In this document: piece by piece, positions 1 through 9,332 of the stretch
Numbering within the stretch: the first letter of the stretch is position 1
Layout: each line of letters begins with the position of its first letter
Assembly (NCBI GenBank): GCA_018669475.1
Contig: JABHCC010000163.1
Span: 1-64,000, forward strand
From: Bacteroidota bacterium
GTDB taxonomy: Bacteria > Bacteroidota > Bacteroidia > Bacteroidales > UBA12481
Reading direction: 5' to 3'
Length of the DNA: 64,000 nt
Notes under the pieces: generated by a model
What the model was told of the DNA's origin: nothing
The model's database searches: none
What the model saw: the letters and a program-made list of their open reading frames with translations, nothing else
Made by a program: the position numbers and the translations under genes

Positions 1-1
1 T

Positions 2-1729
2 CTGGGGGTGTGACAGATTATTCAAATGCAACACTTTCCCATTTTGTTTTAATATGGCTCCTGAGCCTCTAACTTCTACATCGGCTCTTGTAATTAGCTG
101 CCATGTAATTGTTTCTGTTTCCTCATTTATTTTGATATTATCCTCAATTCGTAAAGAGCCTTCTCCATCCTTAATGAATTTCCGAGTAGCGTCTTTCACT
201 TGTCCATTAAAAGTGGGAGTAAGATTAAACGTAACTTCAGGTTTATCACCTTTCTTTGAATCGATAATAGTGGCCAAGCCATCGACTTTATGTAAGTTTT
301 CATTCACAGTGATAGTGCTGTGGCCGAAATTATTTTTGCTTAACAATTTCCATCTTTCACAATCCTGGCATTGTCCCCAAAGATCAAATCCTGTTTTCTC
401 TAATTCATGATAGGGCTGTACTCCGGGATCAATAACCCAGCGAACACCATCAAGTTCAAAAACAAAAGAACCGGCATCCATATTGCCATGACTCAAAGAA
501 CCAGCTCCCCCTTTTCCGGCAAAATAGTAGTCTCTGTCACCCTCATCATTCTTAAAAACTGCGATAGGATTTGTCCCATTCCCAACCCAAACATTGGGTA
601 AATTCTTGTTGGATTTTTCCTCATATTGTGACATCCAGGCAAGTGATGCACCACTGAATCTATCCAGGGTAATCTTATCAGGAGGAATCAGGAACCGTTC
701 TTTCTCAAAGTAGATTCTATTTCCCGTTTTAGCAGCGAACCAAGCCAGTATATTATCACCACTACGACCTCTTTTATCTCCACAATCAGAAAAGTTATAA
801 TATAATCCTGAGGGTGAAGTGCACATAACTTTAAACATCGCACTATTGGTAAATCCAGGGTAAGTCTTGATGCCAAAATCAGAACCAAAAGCAGTCTCCA
901 GCATGGCGGCTGTGGCCACCGAAAAACTTGTCCCATAATTCCAGTACCCGGGTCCTTCAGGATAAACCCCATCCGGCATATATTGCGACAGGGCAACAGG
1001 AAGGCCATCTAAGGCTCTATTTATAGTTTGTACTGCCAGGCCAGGTTCCTCGTCTGCTATTGCAATAGAAGCGGCAATCATTCCGCCATGACATACCTGG
1101 TTCCAATTGTTATGGCCTTTAACCCACCATTGGTTCTTGCCACCATATTCAGGCCATGAAGGGTATATCCCTTTGTTGATTAAGGTTTCTTTCGCAAGTT
1201 TAATTGTTTTTTTCGGGAGTTGGTCGAGGGTCCAGTCCAGCGCAAATGCCACAGCCATAGACATTTCCGCAACATCCAGATAATGAGAAGGATTCCAGTC
1301 AGTGAAGCTGCATACTGCTCGTACTTCCTGGTCGATTCTTTCCAGTATTACTTGATCCTCCTCAAGCAAATAAACGACTCCAAGCAGATTAATCCTTAAA
1401 AGCATGGTTCGGGATACATCTAATATTCTTTTACCAGTTTGAACTCTTTCCAGGAGGGGCTGATCCAATATTTGATAGGCATTCAGCTTTATCGCTTCAT
1501 ACATATTTTTAATCACTGGATCTGTTTCTAATTTGATCTTGAGATCTTCAACAATATCTTTATTAAAAACCATTCGAGGTAAGGACCCAGAGAGAGTTTC
1601 TTTTAGCCAGGACTCCGATATTGGATTGCTCAGCTTAGGTACTGCATCCTCCTTATCATTGGTTTGAGCCTTGATTATTAAGTTTTGCAATGAAACCAGC
1701 AATATCAAAACCAGAACTATCTTTTTCAT
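2..1729 (-). CDS. Heparinase II/III-like polysaccharide lyase, 3' end beyond window
   Basis: An open frame of 576 codons runs without a stop from an ATG at 1729 to the left edge, so the C-terminus is missing. The N-terminus has a signal peptide (MKKIVLVLILLVS...) ending near QAQT. An alpha/alpha-toroid half follows, with NNW, a YPEGPGYW segment and repeated helical motifs. Then comes a beta-sandwich start with SHGNMDAGSFVFELDGVRW and DPG. This layout is typical of the heparinase II/III superfamily (PL12, PL15, PL17 and PL21 relatives), which cleave uronic-acid-containing polysaccharides by beta-elimination; a Tyr in the YPEG region and the His of SHGN are the likely active-site residues (inference). 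It is the last visible gene of a minus-strand carbohydrate cluster, 45 bp after the rhamnosidase. The exact PL family and substrate cannot be assigned. Confidence 0.85.
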   Translation of the reverse strand, partial: MKKIVLVLILLVSLQNLIIKAQTNDKEDAVPKLSNPISESWLKETLSGSLPRMVFNKDIVEDLKIKLETDPVIKNMYEAIKLNAYQILDQPLLERVQTGKRILDVSRTMLLRINLLGVVYLLEEDQVILERIDQEVRAVCSFTDWNPSHYLDVAEMSMAVAFALDWTLDQLPKKTIKLAKETLINKGIYPSWPEYGGKNQWWVKGHNNWNQVCHGGMIAASIAIADEEPGLAVQTINRALDGLPVALSQYMPDGVYPEGPGYWNYGTSFSVATAAMLETAFGSDFGIKTYPGFTNSAMFKVMCTSPSGLYYNFSDCGDKRGRSGDNILAWFAAKTGNRIYFEKERFLIPPDKITLDRFSGASLAWMSQYEEKSNKNLPNVWVGNGTNPIAVFKNDEGDRDYYFAGKGGAGSLSHGNMDAGSFVFELDGVRWVIDPGVQPYHELEKTGFDLWGQCQDCERWKLLSKNNFGHSTITVNENLHKVDGLATIIDSKKGDKPEVTFNLTPTFNGQVKDATRKFIKDGEGSLRIEDNIKINEETETITWQLITRADVEVRGSGAILKQNGKVLHLNNLSHPQ

Positions 1730-1739
1730 GGTACTATAT

Positions 1740-1763
1740 TATGTTACTATACTATGTTACTAT
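1740..1763. repeat. Short direct repeat between GH106 and lyase genes
   Basis: TATGTTACTAT occurs twice with a 13-bp period (1740-1750 and 1753-1763) in the 45-bp gap between two minus-strand genes. It sits in the leader of the lyase gene. No function is evident; it may only reflect low-complexity AT-rich spacer. Confidence 0.5.
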
Positions 1764-1774
1764 GTCAGATGCAT

Positions 1775-4567
1775 TTATTCATTCTTTGTATAGATTTGTA
1801 CAGGACCCAGTAAACCAGACCTTTTCAATCTAAATGTCTCATCACTGTTTCCTACCCAGTTATCATTCCCCATATCATCACTGGTAATGTATGGCTGATT
1901 GGTACGACAAAATCGATCTTCGGGATCTAAAAGCATATCTCCGGTGAGTCTGTTAACCCATTGATTCACAATCTCAATTGTAAGCTCGTTCTCACCGGTT
2001 TGCACCAATTCAGTTATGTCAATTTTAAAGGGTTCCTTCCAAAGTATTCCCGCCGATTTACCATTAAGGAATACTTCAGCCACATCACCAACTTCTCCCA
2101 GGCTTAACTCAATCTTCGCATTGTTTTTGAAATCCTCCTCTTCTATTGAGATTGTTTTATGATAGTTTGCTGTTCCTGAGAAGTATTTGATTCCATCAAT
2201 ATCAGAATCGGTCCATGAAATAAGTTTATCGAAGATTGCCTCTGCCGGAGCTCCCCAGCCATCAGGGAAAGTAATCCTCCAGCTGCCTTCGATTGCCGAT
2301 ATTTTTCCTTCGCCTGATGATTTTTTTGAATTCACTGGATTGGAACTTCTCTTTTCGTTGAAAACAACAAATATTGAGGCACCGGCTTCAAGATCCAGAT
2401 TCAGGTTTATCCTACCATCCTCCTTTATAAATCCCTCCACTCTGAGCTGTTTTCCTGTTGATGGATCCCATAATTCAGGATACATATCATTCACCCTGAA
2501 TGAACATTCTCCAGAATAATCCTTGTCAGATTTATTCCTGACAAAGTAAATATCAGATTCAGAATTTTTCCTGTGGATGTAATCCAGAACAGATGGTTGT
2601 TCAAGGCTGAAATCCGCTTGGATCCCTTTAGAGGATAATACCTCTCTTGGGGTAAGCTCAGAAATTATTTTGCCTGAATCTCCATTGCCTTCCCACATCT
2701 TATTAGCCAATTCTGCGAGCTTAATATTATCGGCAGAATAATTATTAAGGTATGGAACTTCGGTTGGCTTCTGACCAATAATAGTTGCACCCTCTTTTAC
2801 CATTTCCTCTAATTTAAGAAGCACTTCAAGGGGCATGTGATCCTGATTTGGTAAGACTAACACAGCATAGCTCAAGCCATCAGGCATTACTATCTTACCA
2901 TCCTTAACCGACATCCTATTCAATATCACATCTGAGTTAACTACATCATAATCGTATCCTTCCCCTAGATCTTCAGGTATTATTTTTTCCGGAACAACAT
3001 GATATGTAGGCCAGAAATTAGGAGCCTGATCTCCATAATAATAGGCTGCGTCAGCAACAAACAAACCTTGCTGAAGCATATAAGAGCACCTGGCCAGATA
3101 ATCCATGAAAGGCCCGGATTTATTCCACCAGGTATTTGCATGATTAATATCTGAACCGGCATGATAAGTTCTTCCCGGCAATCCATCTTCAGGGCCAGTA
3201 CTTGCGAAAGTATGGAAGGTGACACAATTCAATCCTTCACAGAATGCTCGGTCGACAATCTTTTTAAGATCATTTGGACTGTCCTTCCACCTCCTCCAAG
3301 TAGTGAATGATTCGGCATCAATTACATTTCTACCGTAAATATGAGCTGCACTGGCAACCTCTTTCACAAGGAAAATGTCTCTGTGGCGCACCCAGAATTC
3401 ACCGCGAGGGATACTTACATTACCCAGTGCCTTTAATGCATCAACTGGACAAGTATTCCAGGTTGGTGGGCCTGGTCCGCCGGCTTCTGCCACAAGATCA
3501 ATTCCATATTCTTCTAAAAATTTCCTTCCAGTGGTATAATGGCTGAAAATGAGCTGATCACTTACGGTTTTTTTCCAATCATATAAAAACCTCTCTGTCT
3601 CATCACTTATGGTCCATCCTGCCAATACTGGAAGATAATTAGTAATATCATATCCTCTCATTGTTTTAAAAATCGAGGGCATAGAATCAGTCCAGGCGAT
3701 TCCTTCGGCAAGTTCCATGCTGTCAAATTCAAGATAAGTCAAACCGCCGTCTCTTTTTTCTCCACGATTGATTCCCAGTCGATTCATGAATTGTGACAGA
3801 TGTTTTTTTGTTGACTCCGGATCTAAAAAATCGATAAAAAGACCATTTGATTTAGGAGAAGGGACAATAAGCATCTGACCGTTATTGGAGCAAATGAACC
3901 GCATTATGATCCATTGTCCATCTGGCAAGTCGATATCAATTTTTCCTTGAGAAACCTTGTCTGTCAAATCAACAATATTCTGAGTGTTATCAAGTTTCTT
4001 CTCATCGCTAAATGGTAAAGCCAGAACGGCAACCTCTTTATAATACAATGGCATTCCATTGTCATCTTTTGGGCATCGGGAAGGCACCTCAGGGAATGGC
4101 AATTCAACAATCTTTTTAACTGGTCCATTAACAATCAGTTCTGAATAAAACAATTGCTTAGATGCCCATTCAGGTTCAACCCAGGTTCCTCCTGCATTCC
4201 ATCCACTTGATCCAACCATTCCAAGCTTTATCCCATATTTTCTTCCCTCATCAAAAGCATATTTGATCATTGCAACGGAGCTATCACTTAAAAATGACGG
4301 ACCAGCAGGAATGTAGTTATCCGGATTGTTTATAGCAGCAACATCCCAAATCTCTGCTCTGCCCATTCCCTTTTCACTCATCTCTCTGAGATCTCGCGAA
4401 ATTCCTTCCCTGGTCATATTTCCATTAAGCCAGCACCAGAAAGCTCCAGCGCGGTATTGTCCAGATGGGTTGTTAAAGTCTTGAGACATTTCATTTTCCG
4501 GTACAGTACATTGAATTAGCAGAAATGCTGATACCAATACTGTTAATAGTATTTTTACTTGACGCAT
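1775..4567 (-). CDS. GH106-type alpha-L-rhamnosidase, lipoprotein
   Basis: 930 aa. The N-terminus is a lipoprotein signal (LVSAFLLIQC). The mature part opens with AGAFWCWLNGNMT, close to the conserved start of GH106 enzymes. A TIM-barrel region follows with AEAGGPG (about 358) and an AESF segment (Glu about 419), a hallmark of GH106. The C-terminal 150 residues form a GH2-like jelly-roll sugar-binding domain (VAEVFLNGKSAGILWKEPF). GH106 enzymes remove terminal L-rhamnose from pectic, rhamnogalacturonan or ulvan-type glycans, with inversion of configuration. The length fits the family. It lies 11 bp downstream of an SGNH esterase gene, so the two are probably co-transcribed. Rhamnosidase activity is a family-level inference; linkage and polymer are unknown. 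Confidence 0.85.
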   Translation of the reverse strand: MRQVKILLTVLVSAFLLIQCTVPENEMSQDFNNPSGQYRAGAFWCWLNGNMTREGISRDLREMSEKGMGRAEIWDVAAINNPDNYIPAGPSFLSDSSVAMIKYAFDEGRKYGIKLGMVGSSGWNAGGTWVEPEWASKQLFYSELIVNGPVKKIVELPFPEVPSRCPKDDNGMPLYYKEVAVLALPFSDEKKLDNTQNIVDLTDKVSQGKIDIDLPDGQWIIMRFICSNNGQMLIVPSPKSNGLFIDFLDPESTKKHLSQFMNRLGINRGEKRDGGLTYLEFDSMELAEGIAWTDSMPSIFKTMRGYDITNYLPVLAGWTISDETERFLYDWKKTVSDQLIFSHYTTGRKFLEEYGIDLVAEAGGPGPPTWNTCPVDALKALGNVSIPRGEFWVRHRDIFLVKEVASAAHIYGRNVIDAESFTTWRRWKDSPNDLKKIVDRAFCEGLNCVTFHTFASTGPEDGLPGRTYHAGSDINHANTWWNKSGPFMDYLARCSYMLQQGLFVADAAYYYGDQAPNFWPTYHVVPEKIIPEDLGEGYDYDVVNSDVILNRMSVKDGKIVMPDGLSYAVLVLPNQDHMPLEVLLKLEEMVKEGATIIGQKPTEVPYLNNYSADNIKLAELANKMWEGNGDSGKIISELTPREVLSSKGIQADFSLEQPSVLDYIHRKNSESDIYFVRNKSDKDYSGECSFRVNDMYPELWDPSTGKQLRVEGFIKEDGRINLNLDLEAGASIFVVFNEKRSSNPVNSKKSSGEGKISAIEGSWRITFPDGWGAPAEAIFDKLISWTDSDIDGIKYFSGTANYHKTISIEEEDFKNNAKIELSLGEVGDVAEVFLNGKSAGILWKEPFKIDITELVQTGENELTIEIVNQWVNRLTGDMLLDPEDRFCRTNQPYITSDDMGNDNWVGNSDETFRLKRSGLLGPVQIYTKNE

Positions 4568-4578
4568 GGATATATTTT

Positions 4579-5202
4579 TTATTTCAATTTCTTTCTAATT
4601 TCTTCTGCAACCTGTTCTGCTAAATATTGATAGCCTTCAGAAGTAAAATGAACATCGTTACCTCCAATTGCATACTCGTTTTGTTTTGGTTTAATGGACC
4701 TATATAGATCATTTACCTGAATTTTATGCTTTTTCATCACTTTCAATGCCGCTTTTCGAAAGGCTTTTTCAGTTTTTGAATCAATTAAAGCAAGGTTGTG
4801 TATTTCGGGTTCGGGACAAACAGGTGTTGTGGTAGCCCAAATAAGTTTTGCCCCTGTCTCTTCAAGTCTTGTAAGCAATGTTTCAAGATTTTTTGCATAA
4901 ACATCAGGCGTTCGAAGGGTATCTTCATACGCCCATCCATACATATCCCATAAACCCCAGTTAAAGTGAATGACATCCCAATCTTCTTCTCCAAGCCATT
5001 CATCAATTTTTACTAATCCGACCCCTGTATATTGTGCATTCCCTTCGTGATGAACTACAAGCGCTTCATCCTTCAGCAACTCTTTTACATGAGGAGTATA
5101 TCCCAATGAAATAGAATCACCAATGATTAATACTTTGGGTTTTGTGTTATCTGCACTTGTTAATATAAAAATTGTCAGAAATATTAAAATGTAAGATTTC
5201 AT
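4579..5202 (-). CDS. SGNH/GDSL hydrolase, probable carbohydrate esterase
   Basis: 207 aa with an N-terminal signal peptide (MKSYILIFLTIFILTSA). Block I is VLIIGDSIS with the nucleophile Ser about 30. HFNWGLWD supplies the oxyanion Asn. The C-terminal NDVHFTSEGY carries the D-x-H pair (about 183 and 185). The compact size and secretion fit an esterase that removes acetyl or other acyl groups from polysaccharides. Its position between rhamnosidase and GH-D-like genes, all on the minus strand, supports a role in de-esterifying the same glycan. The substrate is not determinable from sequence. Confidence 0.8.
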   Translation of the reverse strand: MKSYILIFLTIFILTSADNTKPKVLIIGDSISLGYTPHVKELLKDEALVVHHEGNAQYTGVGLVKIDEWLGEEDWDVIHFNWGLWDMYGWAYEDTLRTPDVYAKNLETLLTRLEETGAKLIWATTTPVCPEPEIHNLALIDSKTEKAFRKAALKVMKKHKIQVNDLYRSIKPKQNEYAIGGNDVHFTSEGYQYLAEQVAEEIRKKLK

Positions 5203-5283
5203 CCGTCTTAATTTATTTATTCATAGGGTGAACCATCCTTGGATATTCATAATCTTACATTTTTGAGATCAATTCTAAATTGA

Positions 5284-7677
5284 TTAGTCATTATGAAGAA
5301 CCAGCTCCATCTTTTTATACGGTTTTGGGTAGCATGTCAGATAAGCATATGGCTTAAATTCCTTTACTCCACCTCTCATTCCCAATACAACAATGTCAAT
5401 ATCCTTCCCTTCCATCTCTTCAGTCAGAGGGACATAATAAGTGTAATGTGAATTTGCTTTTATTGCCGGGTACTCCCATGGATTAACCGGATAAGAATGA
5501 CTTCTGTCTGAAGCTCCCACAGGCTTGCCATCAACACGGATTGCTGCATAGGCCCCTTCTTGACCATGTTCTCCATCCAGACATACTGCAAGGTATGCAC
5601 CATTTGGAATTTCATTTATTATAGTAGAGGCTGACCATGCTGCTTCTGCCTTGATCCTGCTGTAAGGACTAAACAATTGTGATCCGCGCCATTCACTTCG
5701 ATCAAGAGCCTTACCGTTTAAGAAGCCCTTTACTTCATTAATCTTATCAGGTGTGCCTCTGAATCGAACATATCGTACAGGTTTTTCAGGATCAAGTTTG
5801 ATTTTCATTGTTTCCTTTGCCAAAATCCTGATCTCTTTCCATTCATGAAGATCTGCCGAAACCTCAAGAAATGCGGCCTCTTCAGTTTTCCAGGGCTGCA
5901 GCGCATGCTCACTTCCCACTTCAATGATCAACTCATCCATGGCAACTGGCTTTCCAAAATCAAACCTGAGGGATCCACCATTCAGAAGATCGGCTTTATG
6001 CCTCCTGCGACTCACATAAAAGGCTGTTTCAGGATCACCGTCGAACATATAGTAGTCCCATAGACCACGATCGGCAAAAAGCTTTTGATTTAGAAACTCA
6101 TCTCTGGCCTCTTTTACTTGTGGTATTTTAGTTTCACCTGAGCGATCCAGTTCTCTTACTTCAAGCGCATTATTGTCGGTTGAAAATATGGTAGCCTCAT
6201 ACAAAGCTTCAGCATCTTCAGGGATATCACATGAAACAAGATCAGCTATCTTTCTGTGATACAAATCCTTTAGAGGATCACCAGGGAATTCAATTTTTAA
6301 AGATCTTCCTTGAGTCAGGCTTTTGATCTTTTGACCTTCCAGTTCAACAGCGGAAAAATCTCTTCCACCTTTATCAAGTTTTATAGAATGTCTTGTCCCT
6401 GGAAGTCCATTAAGCATTATTCTTACAGGCTTGCCGGGTACATCCTGAATAATCTCATAATCACAGCCGTTGATTCCAATTCCTCCTTCATCTTCTGGAC
6501 ATATCAAAACAAGTGCTGAGCGAAACGGATCAACATTAACTTTTAAGCTCTCACCCTTCTTGTAGCTTCCTAAAATTCTCTCGACAGGATGCAATAATCT
6601 AACTTCGTATTTTATGTCCTCAGTTAAACCGGTCTCCTCCCCGATAGTAATATCTATTTCTGATTGTTCCCAGCTCAGATTTCTCAGGGTGATAAGCCGC
6701 GTTCGGGAATCACCCCTGGAAACCGCTTTCTCACCATATTTATCTTCAGGCAACACCTTCCCATTGACCATTATTGAACCATACTGGCGGGCGATATTGA
6801 ATATCCTGGCCAGCTTTGGATACTCATCATCTCTCAAGAACCATGGATTACCGTAAATCTGTGGAGATAATATCAGAGACCTGTTAAAAGCCTGGAGGAT
6901 GAGATCATCTTCCCAGTAATCCAAACAAGAGGAGATACAAACTCCATGATCCTCTGTAAGGCGCATCAAGTCGGGCACCACATCCCTTGAAATGGCTCCC
7001 CCACGATGATGCGGTACATTCATCTTCCAATTCCCCATATGTACATCAATGTAGGTCTCAGCTCCACCCCACAGGAAGGTGGTTGCATGCTTTTTAGCCT
7101 CCTCGCTTAGGTTTAATCTGTGATTAAGGAAAATCAGATCAGGACTATATTTTCTGCATTCATTCATCATCCTGATGAAAGCATCCTGCTTCTCATCTCT
7201 TAACTGTCCAACCACAGCATCAAGCTTCAATAACCTGAACTCATAATCACGACATAAACTAACAATCATATCTATTCTGGCCTGCTCCTCTTCAGGTGTA
7301 TCACCAAAACCATCAGGACCTCCCCATGTTCCTAATCGTGTCCCCATCTCCTTTGCTTTCTTATAGATAGGATCAAATCCATTTGGAAACTGTGCTTTAA
7401 ATTCCTCAGAATCCATACTTCCATACCACCTGGCTTTATCTATTGCACCTGCACTCACCACGTAGATATCCAGTACCATACCATATTCGTCGTGTAGCCA
7501 TTTAAAGAAATCAAGATTGGCTAATGTCTGAGCCTCTGTGCTTCCCTCGTTGGTGTTATTAATCCATGAGAAATATTGAGAAAGAGAAGGAGTTTTTTCA
7601 TCAACCTGTGCATTGGCATTAAAAAAATTAATAAACAATAGAGTGTAAAATAGTATGAAGTAGGGCTTTCTGTACAT
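5284..7677 (-). CDS. Secreted TIM-barrel glycoside hydrolase, clan GH-D-like, with C-terminal beta-domains
   Basis: 797 aa with a signal peptide ending ...FFNANAQ. Residues 30-330 look like a TIM barrel with GH27/GH36-style features: WLHDEYGMVLDIYVV, then LLKLDAVVGQ in which Asp about 153 sits where the KLD nucleophile of clan GH-D lies, and later SCLDYWEDD. Residues 330-400 look like a small beta-domain. A discoidin-like domain follows (about 530-660: DFGKPVAMDELIIEVGS, VRYVRF), then a further C-terminal beta-domain. I do not recognise a named family. It may be a divergent alpha-galactosidase-type enzyme or an unclassified GH. It is in line with an esterase (81 bp downstream) and a sulfatase upstream. 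Confidence 0.65.
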   Translation of the reverse strand: MYRKPYFILFYTLLFINFFNANAQVDEKTPSLSQYFSWINNTNEGSTEAQTLANLDFFKWLHDEYGMVLDIYVVSAGAIDKARWYGSMDSEEFKAQFPNGFDPIYKKAKEMGTRLGTWGGPDGFGDTPEEEQARIDMIVSLCRDYEFRLLKLDAVVGQLRDEKQDAFIRMMNECRKYSPDLIFLNHRLNLSEEAKKHATTFLWGGAETYIDVHMGNWKMNVPHHRGGAISRDVVPDLMRLTEDHGVCISSCLDYWEDDLILQAFNRSLILSPQIYGNPWFLRDDEYPKLARIFNIARQYGSIMVNGKVLPEDKYGEKAVSRGDSRTRLITLRNLSWEQSEIDITIGEETGLTEDIKYEVRLLHPVERILGSYKKGESLKVNVDPFRSALVLICPEDEGGIGINGCDYEIIQDVPGKPVRIMLNGLPGTRHSIKLDKGGRDFSAVELEGQKIKSLTQGRSLKIEFPGDPLKDLYHRKIADLVSCDIPEDAEALYEATIFSTDNNALEVRELDRSGETKIPQVKEARDEFLNQKLFADRGLWDYYMFDGDPETAFYVSRRRHKADLLNGGSLRFDFGKPVAMDELIIEVGSEHALQPWKTEEAAFLEVSADLHEWKEIRILAKETMKIKLDPEKPVRYVRFRGTPDKINEVKGFLNGKALDRSEWRGSQLFSPYSRIKAEAAWSASTIINEIPNGAYLAVCLDGEHGQEGAYAAIRVDGKPVGASDRSHSYPVNPWEYPAIKANSHYTYYVPLTEEMEGKDIDIVVLGMRGGVKEFKPYAYLTCYPKPYKKMELVLHND

Positions 7678-7709
7678 TTTTGTTTTTTTGAAATTGTATT
7701 ACTTATATC

Positions 7710-7889
7710 TTATTCCCGTAACTTTAGCAGATCAATTGTAGGATCTTGCAGGTTCAAATCATCCAGAGCATCGAAATCTTCTTGTGGAAGTTTGAATCCC
7801 CACTGCATAAAAAAGTCCTTAAGGTTGTACCCGGATGCTTTCGAAGATATGAGCATGAAATATGCCATTTTTGAGAAATCTGCATCAAT
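7710..7889 (-). pseudogene. 3' remnant resembling an M60-like metallopeptidase C-terminus
   Basis: The 214-bp gap after the sulfatase is not empty. One minus-strand frame reads about 58 codons to a TAA at 7710-7712, including KASGYNLKDFFMQWGF and DALDDLNLQDPT. The composition is protein-like, and the pattern (stretch of small residues, SGYNL-x-x-FF-x-x-WG, then a D-L-x-L-x-D-P-T tail) resembles the end of M60/enhancin-like proteases of Bacteroidota. The frame has no start codon; it is blocked by a stop at the sulfatase terminus. It therefore looks like a gene tail left after deletion of the rest. Family assignment is tentative. Confidence 0.5.
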
Positions 7890-7891
7890 TA

Positions 7892-9313
7892 TTACTTAAA
7901 CCATTCCGTATCGTATGCTTCTCTCAAAGCTCTAAGTTTCTCAGCATAATTTGGATCGTTTGTGAAATGTGTGGTTTCATATGGATCTTCATTTAAATTA
8001 AGCAACTGCTCTTCGATACCAACTCTATCGTATCTAATGTATTTGAATCCATCCTGATCTACTACCATTCTTCCAATCTCACTTTCTACTCCAAGAGTGG
8101 ACCTCCATTCAATATTATCGGATTTGCCTTTAAAAAGCGGAGTCAAACTTCTTCCTCTCGGATCAGACCGTCCTTCAATTCCAGCAATATCACAAATAGT
8201 AGGAAGCAAATCCAGACCATTGGATATCAGATGCTTCTTATCTACAACTCCAGCAGGTATATGCCCTTTCCACATAGCAATAAATGGAATATTCGCTGAC
8301 TCTTCATAAAGGGTGGTTTTGTGCTCCATGCGATGACTGGCATCATTATCCCCATGATCGCTTGAGAAAATAATAAGAGTATTTTCCTCCTGATCACTTT
8401 CTTTTACTGCGTCCAGAATCACCTGAACCTTATGATCAACAAATTCGGTCAACCTGAGGTAAGCCCAGCGGTGAAGCCGCCATTGCTCATCAGTAAAGTT
8501 ATCGCGGGCGTTCTGTCTAAATGGCCTTTTCTCAATCAAACTCTTTATAGCTTCCGGTTCTTCAAATTGCGGTTCATAGTTCTCTGGGACTGGCGGACAA
8601 TAGGATTCAAAAAACTGTTCAAGGGAAACTCCTTCAGGCATTTGCATAGCACTATCTAAGTGAGCTATTTCATTTACACCACGTTCAACCAGGCCTTTCG
8701 CACTTTCAGTAACCGCAAACTCCCGTATAGCCATGTAACAGATATCGTGCGGGTTAATCAGAGAGACAATCATAAAATATGGTTTATCATGATCAGCCTT
8801 TATTACTTTGGCAGCCTCTAAAGCCAATTCGCCCCGCTCATCATCACAGAAATCATTAAAGCCCAAAACCGTTGGTCTTAATGACTTTGGAAGATGTTCC
8901 TTACCTCCAAAATAGAGTTCATAACCTGCTTTATTAAGGAAAGATGCAATCGTTGTACTTAATACCTCTTCCGACACCTGGGGTATCTTCATAGCCCCTC
9001 TGTTTTCCCTTACCTGATTTCCATCCACATCGAAAAAGTATCCTGGAAATCGTCCGGTCATTAATGAAATCCTGGATGGTGAACAAACAGGATTTGGTGA
9101 ATAGGCACGTGTAAAGCGTATACCATTCTCTGCAAGGTAGTCCATCGCAGGAGTTTTCAGCCATTCGTTACCGGAACAGCTCATCATTGTAGCACTCTGC
9201 TGATCAGTATAAATATAAATGATGTTTGGCTTCTCAGCATCTTGCTTCTTACTTTCGGCACAGCCAATTAATGAAGCAAGGCATAGTAAATAAAAAACTG
9301 TTTTTGCATCCAT
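7892..9313 (-). CDS. Type I (formylglycine) sulfatase
   Basis: 473 aa lipoprotein (CLASLIGC). The catalytic signature C-S-P-S-R at residues 77-81 is followed by LMTGRFPG; Cys77 would be converted to formylglycine. The metal site begins with YTDQQ (Asp about 37) and later has SSDHGDND. Family S1 sulfatases cleave sulfate esters, mostly from sulfated polysaccharides in this phylum. The gene starts 19 bp downstream of the GH95-like gene, so they are likely one transcript. No maturation enzyme (anSME) is in the window. The S1 subfamily and sugar specificity are not assigned. Confidence 0.9.
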   Translation of the reverse strand: MDAKTVFYLLCLASLIGCAESKKQDAEKPNIIYIYTDQQSATMMSCSGNEWLKTPAMDYLAENGIRFTRAYSPNPVCSPSRISLMTGRFPGYFFDVDGNQVRENRGAMKIPQVSEEVLSTTIASFLNKAGYELYFGGKEHLPKSLRPTVLGFNDFCDDERGELALEAAKVIKADHDKPYFMIVSLINPHDICYMAIREFAVTESAKGLVERGVNEIAHLDSAMQMPEGVSLEQFFESYCPPVPENYEPQFEEPEAIKSLIEKRPFRQNARDNFTDEQWRLHRWAYLRLTEFVDHKVQVILDAVKESDQEENTLIIFSSDHGDNDASHRMEHKTTLYEESANIPFIAMWKGHIPAGVVDKKHLISNGLDLLPTICDIAGIEGRSDPRGRSLTPLFKGKSDNIEWRSTLGVESEIGRMVVDQDGFKYIRYDRVGIEEQLLNLNEDPYETTHFTNDPNYAEKLRALREAYDTEWFK

Positions 9314-9332
9314 CTGTTCACTTAGTTTAAGA

